From NCBI RefSeq assembly GCF_037975245.1, contig NC_092563.1, positions 6,451,501-6,515,500 on the forward strand: a stretch of 64,000 nt of DNA, given 5' to 3'. Shown here one piece after another: positions 13,189 through 26,300 of the stretch. This DNA is from Apostichopus japonicus (taxonomy: Eukaryota; Echinodermata; Holothuroidea; Aspidochirotida; Stichopodidae). Numbering within the stretch: the stretch's first letter is position 1; each line of letters begins with the position of its first letter. Position numbers and translations under genes: made by a program. The notes beneath the pieces were generated by a model. It saw nothing but the letters and a program-made list of their open reading frames with translations, was not told the DNA's origin and searched no databases.

Positions 13189-15029
13189 ATTGTTTCTGTA
13201 CATTATTCTCGTTGTTGTTTACTTTGTTATTGTTGTTTACATTTCTTGTTTGTGGTAACGTTTTTAAAGATGTATAGTATACGAATACCATCTGCGAGGT
13301 TGGAATTGACTCTGATGTGATTTTTTTTATGACGAAGATATTTGACCATATAGAGGGAGGGGTGCGTGTGGTGGGGTGGAGAGTGGGGATCTTTTGGCAC
13401 ATTTGCATATTTGACGGTATACCACTGACTACCGTGTATATCCCATATCCATGGAGGTCCTGGTTGAATGACCGAAACAGTTTGTACTATAATGAAACTA
13501 GCAATAGCGGATGTTCTGTGTGCTTCAGATGAGATTCATTTCAAGGTCTTGTGAATTCAACCTAAATTATGAACAAAATAATGATTTCTCAACCTGTATT
13601 AATTCTTTATGAGAATATCTGAAGAAGAAAACAGGCCCTACTTCACTTTAAAGGTGGTAGGTCTTGACATCGAAAATCGCCAGAATGGTAAAAGGTGTGG
13701 CCCTACTGCCTTTTGTATTATTTTCTTCTTTGCAAAGGGATCTACCCTCCAACTTAACCCATCAACGGGTACAATTCAAACCTCATTCTCCCCGCTCGCC
13801 CCCCCCCCACCGGCCCCCTCATGGTGACCGTTGGTTACACGCATTACAAACACTTTCAATAAAAATCAAATCAACATGATCTAAAGTTACTACAACAATT
13901 TCATTAAGTTTTCACCTGAAATCCTCAATGTCAGTACAAACAGCCGTTAGCATCTTAACTCCATATTGTAAAGGACTTGACGACAAGTTGTGCTTTTCTT
14001 TCCCGCCCTCTGTAATTACCACATTACTCCTCCTTTCTGTCGTCTGTTTTCCTTTTATTTGCTGCCCACGTTATTTATTTATTTTCCCCCCATTCTTTCT
14101 TTATTTCGTTCTTTTCCCTGTCTTTCTTCTTGTAAAATACATATATATATATATACATATTTTCGAGCAGATTCTCTGTGACAAAACTTCTCCATAAATG
14201 GTCGGGTCAACAGCCACTTGCAGGTGAAGGAAGATCATTTAATTTTTTTTTTTTTTTTTATCTTGAAGACTCTTTTTGAGCTCTTTTTTTTTTATCCTTC
14301 TTTTTTTTTCCCCCTTTTCCTTTTTCTTTACCATTTTGCAAGCCACTGGCGAGGTTTTTCTCGGCTCCGTTCTTCGGCCTAAAGCGCCAAGCAAAATGAG
14401 CTGACTTGGAGATAAAACCCAGATTGTTAGCAATTGAAAGACAATCCTTCACCTAAGGGCGAAATAGCAAAGATTTGGGGCTGTATTGGTAATCAATTCT
14501 GTGGCAGCTCGGGCGTATACGGAATAACCCATATAAATGTCTTAACCACTAAAATTGGATAAAAGATCACGTGGGAACAATTTGTCCAGATTTCTTTTTT
14601 ATCTTTTCTTTTTTTATCGAAAATTGAAGGCGAAAGAAGAACTTGAAAAATGAAGCTATTGATTCTTGCTCACCGTTCTAACTGATCTTCCATTTCCTGA
14701 AGATACAAGAGGAATCGAGAAAGCGGGTTACGTACTAATTAAGGTATTGAGCCCACCAGTGTGCATGATCGAAATACATTTAAACAACAATCGCCGTGGA
14801 AACGGAGCCTTACACGAATTAGAGGACGCTCTTTCACTATCACTGTTTAAAATTTTCCAGTCAGTGTTTGGGTTTGCTCATTTACGGTGTATATATAACA
14901 ACTCTCCTCCTTCCAAGTTCTAAAACCTAACGTTTTCAAATTTTACTGCAAAACGAAGGTTGAGAAAAATTTATATCACGATTGAGAAGCTATATAGAAA
15001 ACGAAATGATACCGACTTTGGCATACTGT

Positions 15030-15060
15030 GGGGGTGGGGTAGGGTAGGGTAGGGTGGGGA
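15030..15060 (+). other. Telomere-like G-tract (TAGGG)n
   Basis: GGGGGTGGGG is followed by TAGGG three times and then TGGGG. It gives more than four G-runs with loops of one or two bases, a strong quadruplex pattern. The 5-bp period differs from the animal telomere hexamer TTAGGG, so it is not a clear telomere remnant. Confidence 0.6.
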
Positions 15061-18000
15061 GTGGGCAATTTTGGGAGTTTCTTTGGAATGATAACTTGGG
15101 GGTCTTGTTTCCAAATTAAGAGTTGAGGTTTATCAAATCAGTATGCTAGTATTTACAACAAATAAAGTTGATCACGTGAATCTGGTTTCCCTTACATAGT
15201 TCCCTTTACAATTGTCGAAGAGCAGGAAAGGGGAGGTGGGGGGGGGGGGTTGTATCGAAAGGAACTGCTTGAGAATGAAAACGACATGGGAAATTAGTCT
15301 GACCTATTTGTACGAATAAACATCACTTGTGGGGAGATGGATATTGTTTTTCGATCATTTTCTTTCTTCACTGGTGCAAATAGTCGACATTCAACTTTTG
15401 CTAAATTGTTTGATGAAAACATTCAGTATTTTATTAGATAGAAATTTTTCATCTCGATTGGCGTGACTTCCATGAAGAGACAAAGACTAATAGATCCAAA
15501 CTCCATACAAGGTATAACATGTTGCCGAATGCCCACCCCCATACCCCCTACCCCCCCGTATGATGACGTCACACTCGTTCACCATTGGCTTACTCTCCTA
15601 GTTTGTACACAAAGCAATGACCGAATTAAATGTATCTTTATATCGAATACTGAACTTCTTACCAAAATTGAATCTCAAAGACTGAGATTCACATCAGTTC
15701 AAATTGATTTTTCAATATTTTCCAAACAAGGAAGCCAGAAATTGGTGATCCTCTTTTTTTACTTCTTTTTTTAACTATGTCCATCATATGCGAAAGTTAC
15801 CGTCGGTGTAGTTTACTGGTCACGGTATATGACATGGACTTCTCATTTTAATTGTTTACGATGACCACACTGTGACATTGGGTGGACGACCAAATGGCCA
15901 AAGAGAGAGGTTGAGCGATGTGCAGGGTATATCGGTAGGATGGTCAAGCCTAAGCTACATATAATGGTCAAATATAACCTCGAAAAGGCAATATTGTGGG
16001 TGTGATTGTTGGTGGGTTTTTTATTTTAATTTTTTTTTTTTCGTGCTGGATTAAAATCTTTTGCAGGTCGAATTTGGCCGATAGAACTCTCTGCCATTTT
16101 CATTTGTATTGGTGTCATATATAGTCGGCGCTCCTTAAACAACACTGATTACTCGCCAACATGAGTCCCACCTTATAACGCAGCTGTATTGGTTGGATTA
16201 ATGAACGTATTCCACACAGGCTGTTCGGTAAATAAAGCCTCCATAACAATGTATATGCAATTAGCTTGACTTGTTACAGGTCTCATTTTAATTAATGAAA
16301 TTTGATCTTCTTCTTTCGTTTTCTTGTGGATGTGATGAAATTAATATGAAAAATGTATGTGTGGCGAAATGTTGTAAAACCAAATGGATATCATTCATTA
16401 ATTTCTTATTAATTAATCAAATGTTGCAACATTTTTGGGAAATTTGTTTGGTTCTTCAATTATCATTTTTCTGACGTTGAGAAATATGCCATATAGCTTT
16501 TGATACCAAACAATTGTTGATCACAAAGCAGAAATTAATTATCTTGATGGATCTTGCAATGGATGATGACGTAAGTGACTTTCAATTGCTTACTCACTTG
16601 CGAAATAATTCCATGAAATCCGTTTTCCTTATTTTCTGAAGAGTCAATATTATTTTAAGCTATAAGTATTTTATAGATTGCAAGATTGGTTGTTCCTTGT
16701 CGTACGAGACACTCCAAAGAGATATACCCGGCCTAGTCATCGATGTGATCACATCCTGGATTGGAAACTTTCGACTTTTCGAATTTTCCAACTTTTATAT
16801 CAATATTTTCTACCGGGATCTATCCACGGTGTGAACCTCCGCACCCCTCCCCCGCCCTTCCTTTCTCCACCTTTTGAGTGAAAAGTGAATATTTGAAATC
16901 AAACTGAGACATGTTATATTTAAGTTTGTCACGATCTCGTGATGATGATACTCGACCGCAAAAACTGAAGAAAAAAATAATTTATCCTACCTGGAGACAA
17001 GAGCAGTTGATTTAGTCCATGCACTGATAGTATCGAATCATAAACGATGAAATTAGGCATACACTTCAACGAACGCAACTGAAACAATAACAATTAAAAT
17101 ATATAGCAATCAATTTGTGGTATAAACGCACCGAATGTTCTTGACTGCATTACACGAGGAAACTTTTGTATATATGGTTCTACATTATAACCACGTTAAA
17201 TAACTCATTTTGTGTGAAGGGGTATAGGATGGGTGTGGGTGGGGTGGGGTAGGGTGTGATATCCCTATTCTGTAAATATTATAAATGACGGCTTGGCCAG
17301 AGTAGTTTAATAGGTTACAATCCAATACAATAAGTTTTACCCGCGGATATGTTAAAAAAATTATTATGAGCAATGATGTTCAAATATCAACGACCACCAC
17401 GCTCAAACCATTTCCCTTCCATCACCCGTCACCCATCCCCAAACCCCATATGCCCCCCCCCACCCCATCCCTGAGATGAGATGTTGGAAAGTGAACACGT
17501 CTCAGCTCCTCAGTGTCTTCGAACAATACAAGAGACACGATCATCCAAAGAGGCATTCGAAAAATTTTCATAAAGGTTTTAACCGACTTAAAATTTGAGT
17601 TAAATATCGATGACTGGCAGAGCAGCTTGTTACAACCCACTACAACGCTATACACAAGCATGAATGACCTTTCAGTTTATTTCCCATGTAACTCGTTTAA
17701 TTAAGGTAACAAGGAACAATAGAGAATTGTTCATTAAAGACTTCCAAGCGCAACATTTTCTCCATGTTGGTACAATCAGCTGACAACTTTCAAAAGATAT
17801 TGTAAGATAATGGTTAAAAATTGCCGACCAGAATGATATGAGCAAGTTATGCTAAACAAGTTCCACCTGATATGATAGGATTCTGAACCTCCGTGGAAAG
17901 TGTTTACATTTCTGTTTTGACTTTGACGAAGGATTTTATCAGGTTGGTGAACCAACCAGCCTATGTTCTCATGCTTATGGTTGCATTAAACTAACTGTAT

Positions 18001-21000
18001 ATCTTGTACTCAAATATGTTTCAAGTGTTGACACGCATTATGCCGTTGATAGTGTGTATCGGACATTTAGTAAGAACATACTGGCTTTCGTATCATAAGC
18101 ATATTTACCTGTTAGACATTGCGTACTCCCACTCGTCCGGACTTTTACTCGCAGCCTATATTCGTACTCGGGGGGTATTTCTGGAAATGTAACATAGATA
18201 TTAGTTCAAGACAATACTCGCATGGGTAAACTCATGACAGGGGGATGGGGGGGGGGGTATCCTTGTAAGACAACTCGTACTCAGGCTGATGTCTTTAATT
18301 CTTCCGAACAAACCGTTTGTTGCTGTCAACAGTCCTCTTTCATAATTCCTTACAGAGAACACTTTGATTAGCCTGTACGCCATTGATACCGTTAGTCAGC
18401 CCTGTACTGGCGAATTCCTGTATAGCCTTGCGACCTCCTCCTGGTATTGCGCGTAAACAACACAAGTTTATAACTCTACCATGTACCTTACACATAACCC
18501 GTGTACCTATACATATGTAGTTAAGTGTGAACATGTGCCTACAAGAACCACTCACACGGAAAAAGAAACATGAAAGGAGCGGTATTGTCCTGTAACCCAA
18601 ATCAGTCCGCTATTTACGAAAATGAAATCCCTGGTATTTACCCTATTGATTATTTACAACCCACTCTTTTTTTGCCCCTTCTTGTCTTCTCAGTCGATCC
18701 CCAGCCTCTGACGCAAACCCTTCTTCCCTTGTGACCTTGTGATGGGAAAAAGAGCGAAGCTTGAATTGAAAGCGACAAATAGCGTACACAAAAACTATTC
18801 GGGCGTATAATTTCATTCTTTACACAGATTTCCCGTGGAAATCCGACAACAATACCACAACTCTTTGTAATACCAAACAGTTTAAGCCAGTCTTTGTAAC
18901 CCCCTCTGCTTCAAGCTCAAGTTAGGGCTATCGCCGTCGGCTGGTGGGATGTCAATGAAAGGGAAGGTGCAAACGGTCGCTTTAGTACTAACCAAATTTC
19001 AATAGATCTTTTTTATTATTATATTTTAAAAATGAAAGAAAAGAATAGAAAAGAATGGGTGAGAGAAAAGAGAAAGAAAGAGAGAAATAAAACGTCGGAA
19101 GCCTGGCCGCCATTGACTGACTCAGTTCACATAACCACACAGAAGAAGTATATAGAATTATGATGAACCCTTCCGTTTCCTTTTCAAATCAATTTTAAGC
19201 AAAGTTGTAAAAAAAAATGATGACTAAACAGTCAAGCTGATCGATGACAAATTTGTTTTTGATTTTGCATGATTGTATACTAAAATTCAATAGAAGAAGT
19301 AAAAATATGAAAACCTACATTTTTAGTCTAGACATGGGCAGGGCCTGTTCCTTTTTTTCAAGTTTTTCAAGTTTTTCAAATTTTATTTCCATATTTTTAT
19401 TTTTTTATGTGGGAATTTCCGCAATTTACAAATCGGCATAGCTACAGAATATATGCTATATAATTTGTTATAGATCAAGGCAGGTAAATTGTAAATGTAT
19501 TCACTGAAACAGTACTCAGCATGATAGGGATAATTGATTGATTGATCGATTTCAAATTTGATTGACTGATTGAATTTTTATATTGATCCAAAGTCAATTG
19601 AAATCTCCATTTTTTGTTGGTTTGTCTTTCATTCTACTCTTCTCTTTTTTTTCTTCTTTTTTTTTTCTTTTAATTCTCCTCATTTTGATTCTAAGCTCTA
19701 AGCCAGATACAGTTTTCAACAAAATCATGCACGCATTATGTTTCACGCACTTCTATTCAACAAACTTAGTTATTTTAACACGGTAGGCATATTCATTTCA
19801 GGTCAAATCAAGTGGTTAAGTTGTCACAAAACAACTTAAACTACTTGGCCGGCAAAACGGGTCTTAATTAGCTTTTAAACTCACCACTTGTCGGATCAAC
19901 TTGAGCTGAAGAAATGATCATGTTTCTTATTGACTTGGAAATAAGCCTTTTCTGTAATGTAGAGTTATGGGTTTATCGTTCTCCACAACCATTGCCGACG
20001 TGACGTCATATTGAGTATTCCGCCTTCACCCCTCCCCTACTTAACACAGCATCTTAACTTACCCATATTATAGCTGAAGTTCCCTCGGATATTATGAATA
20101 TTACCGTACGAAAAAAAAAAAAAATCACTCTTTGATATATGAAGTTGAACCAAACTATGCTTCCTTTTAATTTCCTTTGTTCTTACATTACAATACAGTC
20201 TAGTCTAATCTTTTGTCAAAACTTAGAAAAGAAAAAGTCTAGAGAAGATATTGATTCCGGTGTAATAGAAAACCAGTCAGATTATCACATTGATATCGTA
20301 TAGGCTTCAGTTGCAATGATGTGTACACCACAAGCATGCGATAAGGTGCAAGCCATTATAGTTTATTTTTATTTTTTTATTGTTTATTTATTTTTCCATG
20401 GTCTAAGCAGGGGGTTGTTATGAATAACAACAACACGATAAACACGACATCCAATTCCAAAAAGGTTTAGAATAAGCGTCTATTAATTATATATTAATGT
20501 TTTTCAACTATCTCAAATGACCATGATGGTAAAAGAAAAAAAACCTAGTAAAATACATTTTAGGGAAATTATCTCAAGATAGATGAGTCTGGGCTCAACA
20601 AAAACCAAGTCGTGTTTCACCGTAGTATATATATATACTGATGACATGTTCAACGTGCAATTCCCCCTTTTTGGCCGCCGGTACTTTGATCACGTGATTA
20701 AGACGAAAGATTTGTCTAGTACAAAATCACAATTTCCTTGACAAGAAGAAATGCGGCATACATGATCCTACTAAGACAAAGGCCGAGAAATATTAGTTTT
20801 CTAGATGACATGAATTTTTCTCTTTTTTTCATTTTTTTGTTGTTGTCTTTCCTGGAATGAAAACCAAACATATATTCCCACATACAAGAGGACACAAACC
20901 CTAACAATCATATTACTAGACTCAACTGAAACAAAGCGCCGTGATGAAACGGATTCCCCGAGCAGGTAAGAAAACTTTGTTCCTTTTCAGAGGGAGATGT

Positions 21001-22088
21001 CCTTGTTTGAAAGTCGTTGTCTGTAAGCTGTCATTTTGTAAATCACGTGATGCCAAGAGGATCTGAAAACCTTTCAACTTTCTTTGTTTTGTCAAGAAAT
21101 GAAGTGATGACGTCACAAATCTTTCACACACACACACACACACACGCACACATTCTTATGTCACTAGAAATCCAAACAGTTGCTGGCCAACAATGATAAC
21201 TAGGAATAATGCGCATGCGCCAGACTGGTCCTCCTCGCGGACTTACGTTCCATCTGAATACATAACTATATTAAAAATAATTTTTGAAGAATCGTGTATG
21301 ATCATTTGCTGTTCATGCCGCTTGGCTCAATTAACGCCATGTGTACAGGGTTCTTATAATTAATGCCGGTGTATAGAACTTTACTTTCCTTCTCTCGTAA
21401 ACTGCGTTGAAGTATTCACTTACCCTGTCTCAATAATATCATATCCGGGATATGTTTTCAAAGTTAACGATCGATCAAAGAGAATATTAAATTTTTATCC
21501 TTAAGATTTCCGGCCGGTTTCTGGCCACGTTTCCTGTACATGTCTCTGGCGAGAGAGAGAGAGAGAGGGAAAGGGAGTACCATCACGTTGAGGAGAATAA
21601 ATACTCTTATATATACATGCAGGATACCTTCTCAAGACGTAAAAATAAATCAACAGTTTAATTACCTTTGAAACTTAATTAAATGATTAACCATGAAACA
21701 AATAAATCAATCGGTACTTTCCCCTTATTCATATTTGTTTTAATACTTTTTTTGTAACACGATTAAACACTTGTCAGTTTAAATTGCGAATAAATATGTA
21801 GGCCTTTACATTAAAAATTTAAAAAAAAAATTTGTGCCATATATATACACAGACCGACATATACGCCACATATACCATACGGTATACTTATACCTTCGGC
21901 CACATTGCCATGAACAATTTGAAATTTTCTTCAGAAATTTGACTTTTGAGTTTAATTAAGCGAAAGTTACTTTCAGCATTAATGATCATCCTCAAATCCA
22001 GGACTAGTTAAGGAAGTGAAATACTCATTGGACAAATCTTTGACTAAAACATTGAGAAGAAAGTTTCGTTTTTCTGCCGCACGATGTT

Positions 22089-22301
22089 GTTAACGTACAG
22101 TAATATGTCAGTATATATAGAAACATAATCTGTCAAATTTGTGTTACACTCATGCGAGAGCAAATGTGGTGATGACGTCATTTAGTCGCTTTGCTAATGT
22201 TAATCTACAGTGATATGTCAGTATGTAAAAGCATAATCTGTCAAATTGGCGTTACACTTTTGCGAGGCAAATGTGATGGTGACGTCATTTAGTCGCCATG
22301 T
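22089..22301. repeat. 110-bp tandem duplication, each copy with a CRE
   Basis: Copy one runs 22089-22198 and copy two about 22199-22301. Both begin GTTAA..TACAGT.ATATGTCAG and end in the block GACGTCATTTAGTCGC. Each contains the perfect cAMP-response-element palindrome TGACGTCA, at 22173-22180 and 22280-22287. The copies have diverged by scattered substitutions and small indels while the palindromes stay intact. Confidence 0.88.
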
Positions 22302-22976
22302 TGAATGAACAATTTATTCTGTTCTTGTGATGACACATTTTGATGCGTGTCTTCCTCTACCCCCTTACTACCCCAGTAACCCCACCCTTACTAACCTACA
22401 CTTTATCTCCCCATACCCCCCCCGCACCCACTGTCGCTACGATGGTGGGCTTTTCCGTAAACGAGAAGAGTTATGTACTACAGCTGTTAGTTGTATAGGC
22501 TTTGTTAATTTCTCAAAGTCAGCAAATGTTATTCCTTTTGCGTGATAACACATTTGATCTCTTCCGAATGAAAACATGTGCATCATTGTTGTAGTTGCTT
22601 TGAATTACACATAGCTGTAATAGTGTCAAAGTTCATTCCTATATGTGTATATATACTAGATCGTTAAATTCCAAGACAAGGAAGTTGTGTTATTTTATTT
22701 ACTATATGATGTGTTGACACAGTCTAATGTTGCTTTTGTTTTCTACATCTATCTTTGTAGGTGATGAAGGCGTTTCAGGTAACAAACATTTCCAATTAGT
22801 GAAAATTGCACGGGTAACAACAATAACCAGAATGCAAAAATGCATTGTGGTTTCGATGATGCAACACGAGCAGTTTTCTTAATGAATCTGACGTAATGTA
22901 TAGTGAGGGTGTACAACATACTTTATCAAAGCAATACAGTCAAATGCAGTGTGATTTGACAAACATTAAATTCAAA

Positions 22977-23620
22977 ATGACACAGGCTGTCCTGAAATGA
23001 CCATTGACCTCAACAACCGGCTCCTTGTAATAAATGCGATAGATAATTCAACATACTAAGTATGACATCTGTCCTTGTTGAAATATTGTGTAAAACATAG
23101 TATTCACAATTTGAACCCTGGTGAACTCAAACGACAATAGAACTCCGTCAAAATCAATAGACTACTTGTACACGATGTGGTACGTATACAAACTAACTAT
23201 CAGGTCTGCCCATGCTTCCTTTCTTGAGATATCGTGTTTACAATGTTTTCACAAATTTCACCCCTGGTGATTCCAAATGACCTTTGAACTCCACCCAAAA
23301 CAATAGGCTTCTTGTACTCAATGTGGTACTTCTACACACTAAATATATAGACTACCCATGCTTCTTTTCTGGATATAAGTCGTGTTTACAAGTTTTTCAC
23401 AATTGACCCCTGGTGACCCCCAAATGACCTTTGACCTCCACACAAAACATCATGCTTCTTGTACTCAATGTGGTACTTCTACACACCAACTTATGAATTG
23501 GTCCGACCTTCCCTTCTTGAGATATCGTGTTAACAAGCTGGGCGTCACAAACGCACTCACACACACACTCACGCACAATACGCCATCATGAATGCAAAGG
23601 TTACGATTATAATCGAAACC
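22977..23620. repeat. ~140-bp degenerate tandem repeat, four copies
   Basis: The landmark CTTGTA..CAATGTGGTAC occurs at about 23034, 23165, 23311 and 23458, giving unit lengths of 131-147 bp. Each unit contains CCTGGTGA, AATGACC(T)TTGA, the landmark, and TTGAGATATCGTGTT with variations. The last copy runs into CACACACA DNA and ends near CATGAATGCAAAGGTTACG. The architecture (internal direct repeats with a unique tail) resembles a dispersed repeat family with internal repeats rather than a simple satellite. Confidence 0.85.
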
Positions 23621-24095
23621 AAAAAAAAAACAATCAAAGATTACGTATGAGAACAATTGTTTTTTCTCCGTTAATTTTGATAAATTAAATATGCGATAAT
23701 TATTCAATCACATTAACACAAGTGTTTGAATTACAATGTCCTCTTATCCACTTCCATGTTTGCCTTTAATAGAAAAAGATATAAGGCAAATTTATCGCTG
23801 TAAGATAAAATCTTTTAACGACCTCTAACGCTGACATTTTTTTTTGTATAACACATGAATATTTTCATCCATCTAATACAAAACAGAAAAAAATCACAAA
23901 AATTACAGGGGTCCTAAAGATAATATGAAATATCGCATTGAACCATGAGACAAATTTACATATGATGCCAGACATAACTTCCGTCCGCTTAGTTCAATTT
24001 CCCTGCAAATGGGAATAACAAAATAACAATATTATTTTACATTTTCGGTTGTAGGAGGGGTAGGTGGGCGGCTGTTCTAGAGTTTCTCTATATAA

Positions 24096-24159
<64 letters not shown>

Positions 24160-25932
24160 TATACATATAGGCCTATATATATATAGGCCTATATATATAT
24201 ATATATATATATATCCTCATTTACTTCTCCTTCTTCTCATGTTCCCCTGCCTTCCTCATCTCCACATGCTTCCCCTTACCACGTCCGCCCCTTCACCCCT
24301 TCCCCTCCCCGTGTGGATATATTAACGTAAGGTGCCCTAGAGCCTCAACATTATTTTGCTGGACAACTCTTCTTCTTCTTCTCCTTCTTTTGTATTTTTA
24401 TATTTTGTAAATTTCTGGGGGCAACATTTTCCTTGAACCCATTATATCTCCATATATCAACGCATTAAAATTGACTAAGATAAAGTAGTGAACAAAAAGT
24501 GTGGTGTTAAAAAAAAACGCCGCTTCCACTTTTGAACGGTTTACTCAAGAACCCCAGTCTGTTTCACACACTCTCCCATGCACAAATCATACATTATAAC
24601 GTATACACTGAACTGAAATTGTTTGTAAACGTTGGTGATATTGGTTGACCGATGAAGGGTTTCTAACTTACCAACGTTTAACAGGAGGGATAGGCTGGGA
24701 TATTATACTCTTAACTGAAACCTTCCCTCCCCTATCTCTCGCTGCTCTCCTCTTTACCTCTGCAACATCGCCGCGGTTAAAGCCATAAAAAAAATACCCA
24801 TAAACTCATCCTGATGAAAAATAAAACAGCAATGAAATATCAAGGGCGATATAAAATGCGTACTTTATTGGCGCTTATTGGTACGTGATTTATAACAACT
24901 CTGTCAGCTTGTATGACCAACACAATTTAAACATATATAAAAGCATGTTAACATCTACATGTTAATAGCATCGCGTGGTTTAACAATAAGCCTTGGGTTT
25001 TCTTTTTTTATGTATTTAAAAAAAAATCGCTTGCACCAATATCTGGAAGCGACAAATGACTCTGTTATTAACCATAGAACTATTTGAAAATTTACGGTCA
25101 GCCTTTTCACCTGTCAGTGTCTTTTGTTAAGTTATGGTGTATGTTTGACCTAGGGTAGGCATATACTCTGTTAAGACTTTACCTATAGGCTATTCAGTAT
25201 ACAGTGTTACGGCATATATATATATAGCAATGGACGCCTATATATTCCTTATAGGTTACTGTGGACGTCTACGCTATTTAGTATGCGTAGACCTACCTGT
25301 ATACATAGTGATTAGGCCTAAACATTGATTTCATGCATACTGTCCAAAGCAAAGCTATGGTACAAAATAAAGCAATTCGTTTCGAGTTATGGAAAAGAAT
25401 CTACCTCCTGATTCCAAACAAATTCCAAACATAACAAACGAGAACAATTCTAAGATGGCTGTTTGTAGATTTTTCTTGTAAATAATTGTTTACTAACATA
25501 AGCACACCGTAAAAGACGTAGTAGTGGTATTTGCTTTAAAATTATACCCGATGTATCCACGTGTTGCATCTCTCATGATAGGCCTACAATTATAATATGT
25601 TGTGCAACGTTATGTGTTAGGCTACTGTAAAGGCTTGGCTTATGTGTCTGGTTTCCTTCTTTAAATGTATGAGGATCATTTTATAATGCAATTTTTCCTT
25701 TGACGTAACATATACCAAGACCACCTTGTGACCAGTCTACTACACTGCCGACGTCACCAGGCTAGGTGTGAACTTTACAAGATTTGTTCAAAAGTTCAAG
25801 GAACTGCCCACTCGAGTAGAAATGTATGGATGTTCTTAAAAGACTTTCAGTCAAATAATAATTTAAAGTATTAAAAGTCGTTCAAGGAAGTAAGAATAAA
25901 ACAAATCTTCTGGATTTAACAAAGTTTTAAAC
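23621..25932. other. Noncoding interval
   Basis: No gene is supported. It contains the (TA)n tract at 24090-24214, pyrimidine-rich DNA around 24.21-24.41 kb, and a small perfect hairpin (8-bp arms GTCTACGC/GCGTAGAC at 25267-25274 and 25285-25292). Confidence 0.55.
24090..24214. repeat. (TA)n tract with AGGCCT palindromes
   Basis: Long TA runs are interrupted twice by ATAGGCCTAT, forming nested palindromes capable of cruciform extrusion. Confidence 0.92.
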
Positions 25933-26300
25933 CAAGGGGTTCCCTAACTGGGGTGCATGAACCCCCAGGGGGTGCGCGAGTCCAGGGGGTTCGTGAGACT
26001 TTTCTGAAAGTCAAAACTAGAGTACTTTTTGTTGGACTGAAATCTGATATATCATATAATTTAGTAATGTACACAAGTCGTACCTATCGACAAACTCTTT
26101 TCGCGTTCCATATCCATATGTTGCCATAGTAGTACCGCATACAGTGCATTTGATAAATAACTGAAATATGAAACAGACACAGGCTGTTATGCGTATTATA
26201 GTATAATAATGATAAGATCGTGTCTCGAAAAGTTGGGGGTTCGTGGACAACTCTGACATCCACAGGGGGTTCGTGGGGGGATAAGGTTAGGGAAACCCTG
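25933..26300. mobile_element. Non-autonomous hAT-like element (MITE)
   Basis: A 368-bp segment has imperfect terminal inverted repeats. The left end reads CAAGGGGTTCCCTAACT; the reverse complement of the right end reads CAGGGTTTCCCTAACCT. The subterminal parts on both sides carry GGGGGTTCGTG/CACGAACCCCC-type blocks. Flanking 8-mers (TTTTAAAC and GTTTAAAT) agree at six of eight positions, as for an aged 8-bp target duplication. No transposase is encoded. The CAGGG-type end and 8-bp duplication are hAT superfamily features; the assignment is inference. Confidence 0.75.

Larger units (their letters stand above)
11183..22088. other. Gene-free region upstream of FoxC
   Basis: No coding exon could be supported on either strand; all frames are short and lack family motifs. 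It holds a 32-bp tandem repeat at 13037-13188, a telomere-like G-tract at 15030-15060, and perfect TGACGTCA palindromes at 15564-15571, 20001-20008 and 21108-21115. It also holds a GCGCATGCGC palindrome at 21211-21220, a CA repeat near 21127-21150 and a GA repeat near 21551-21569. Being upstream of a developmental regulator, it may contain enhancers, but that cannot be told from one sequence. Confidence 0.5.
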
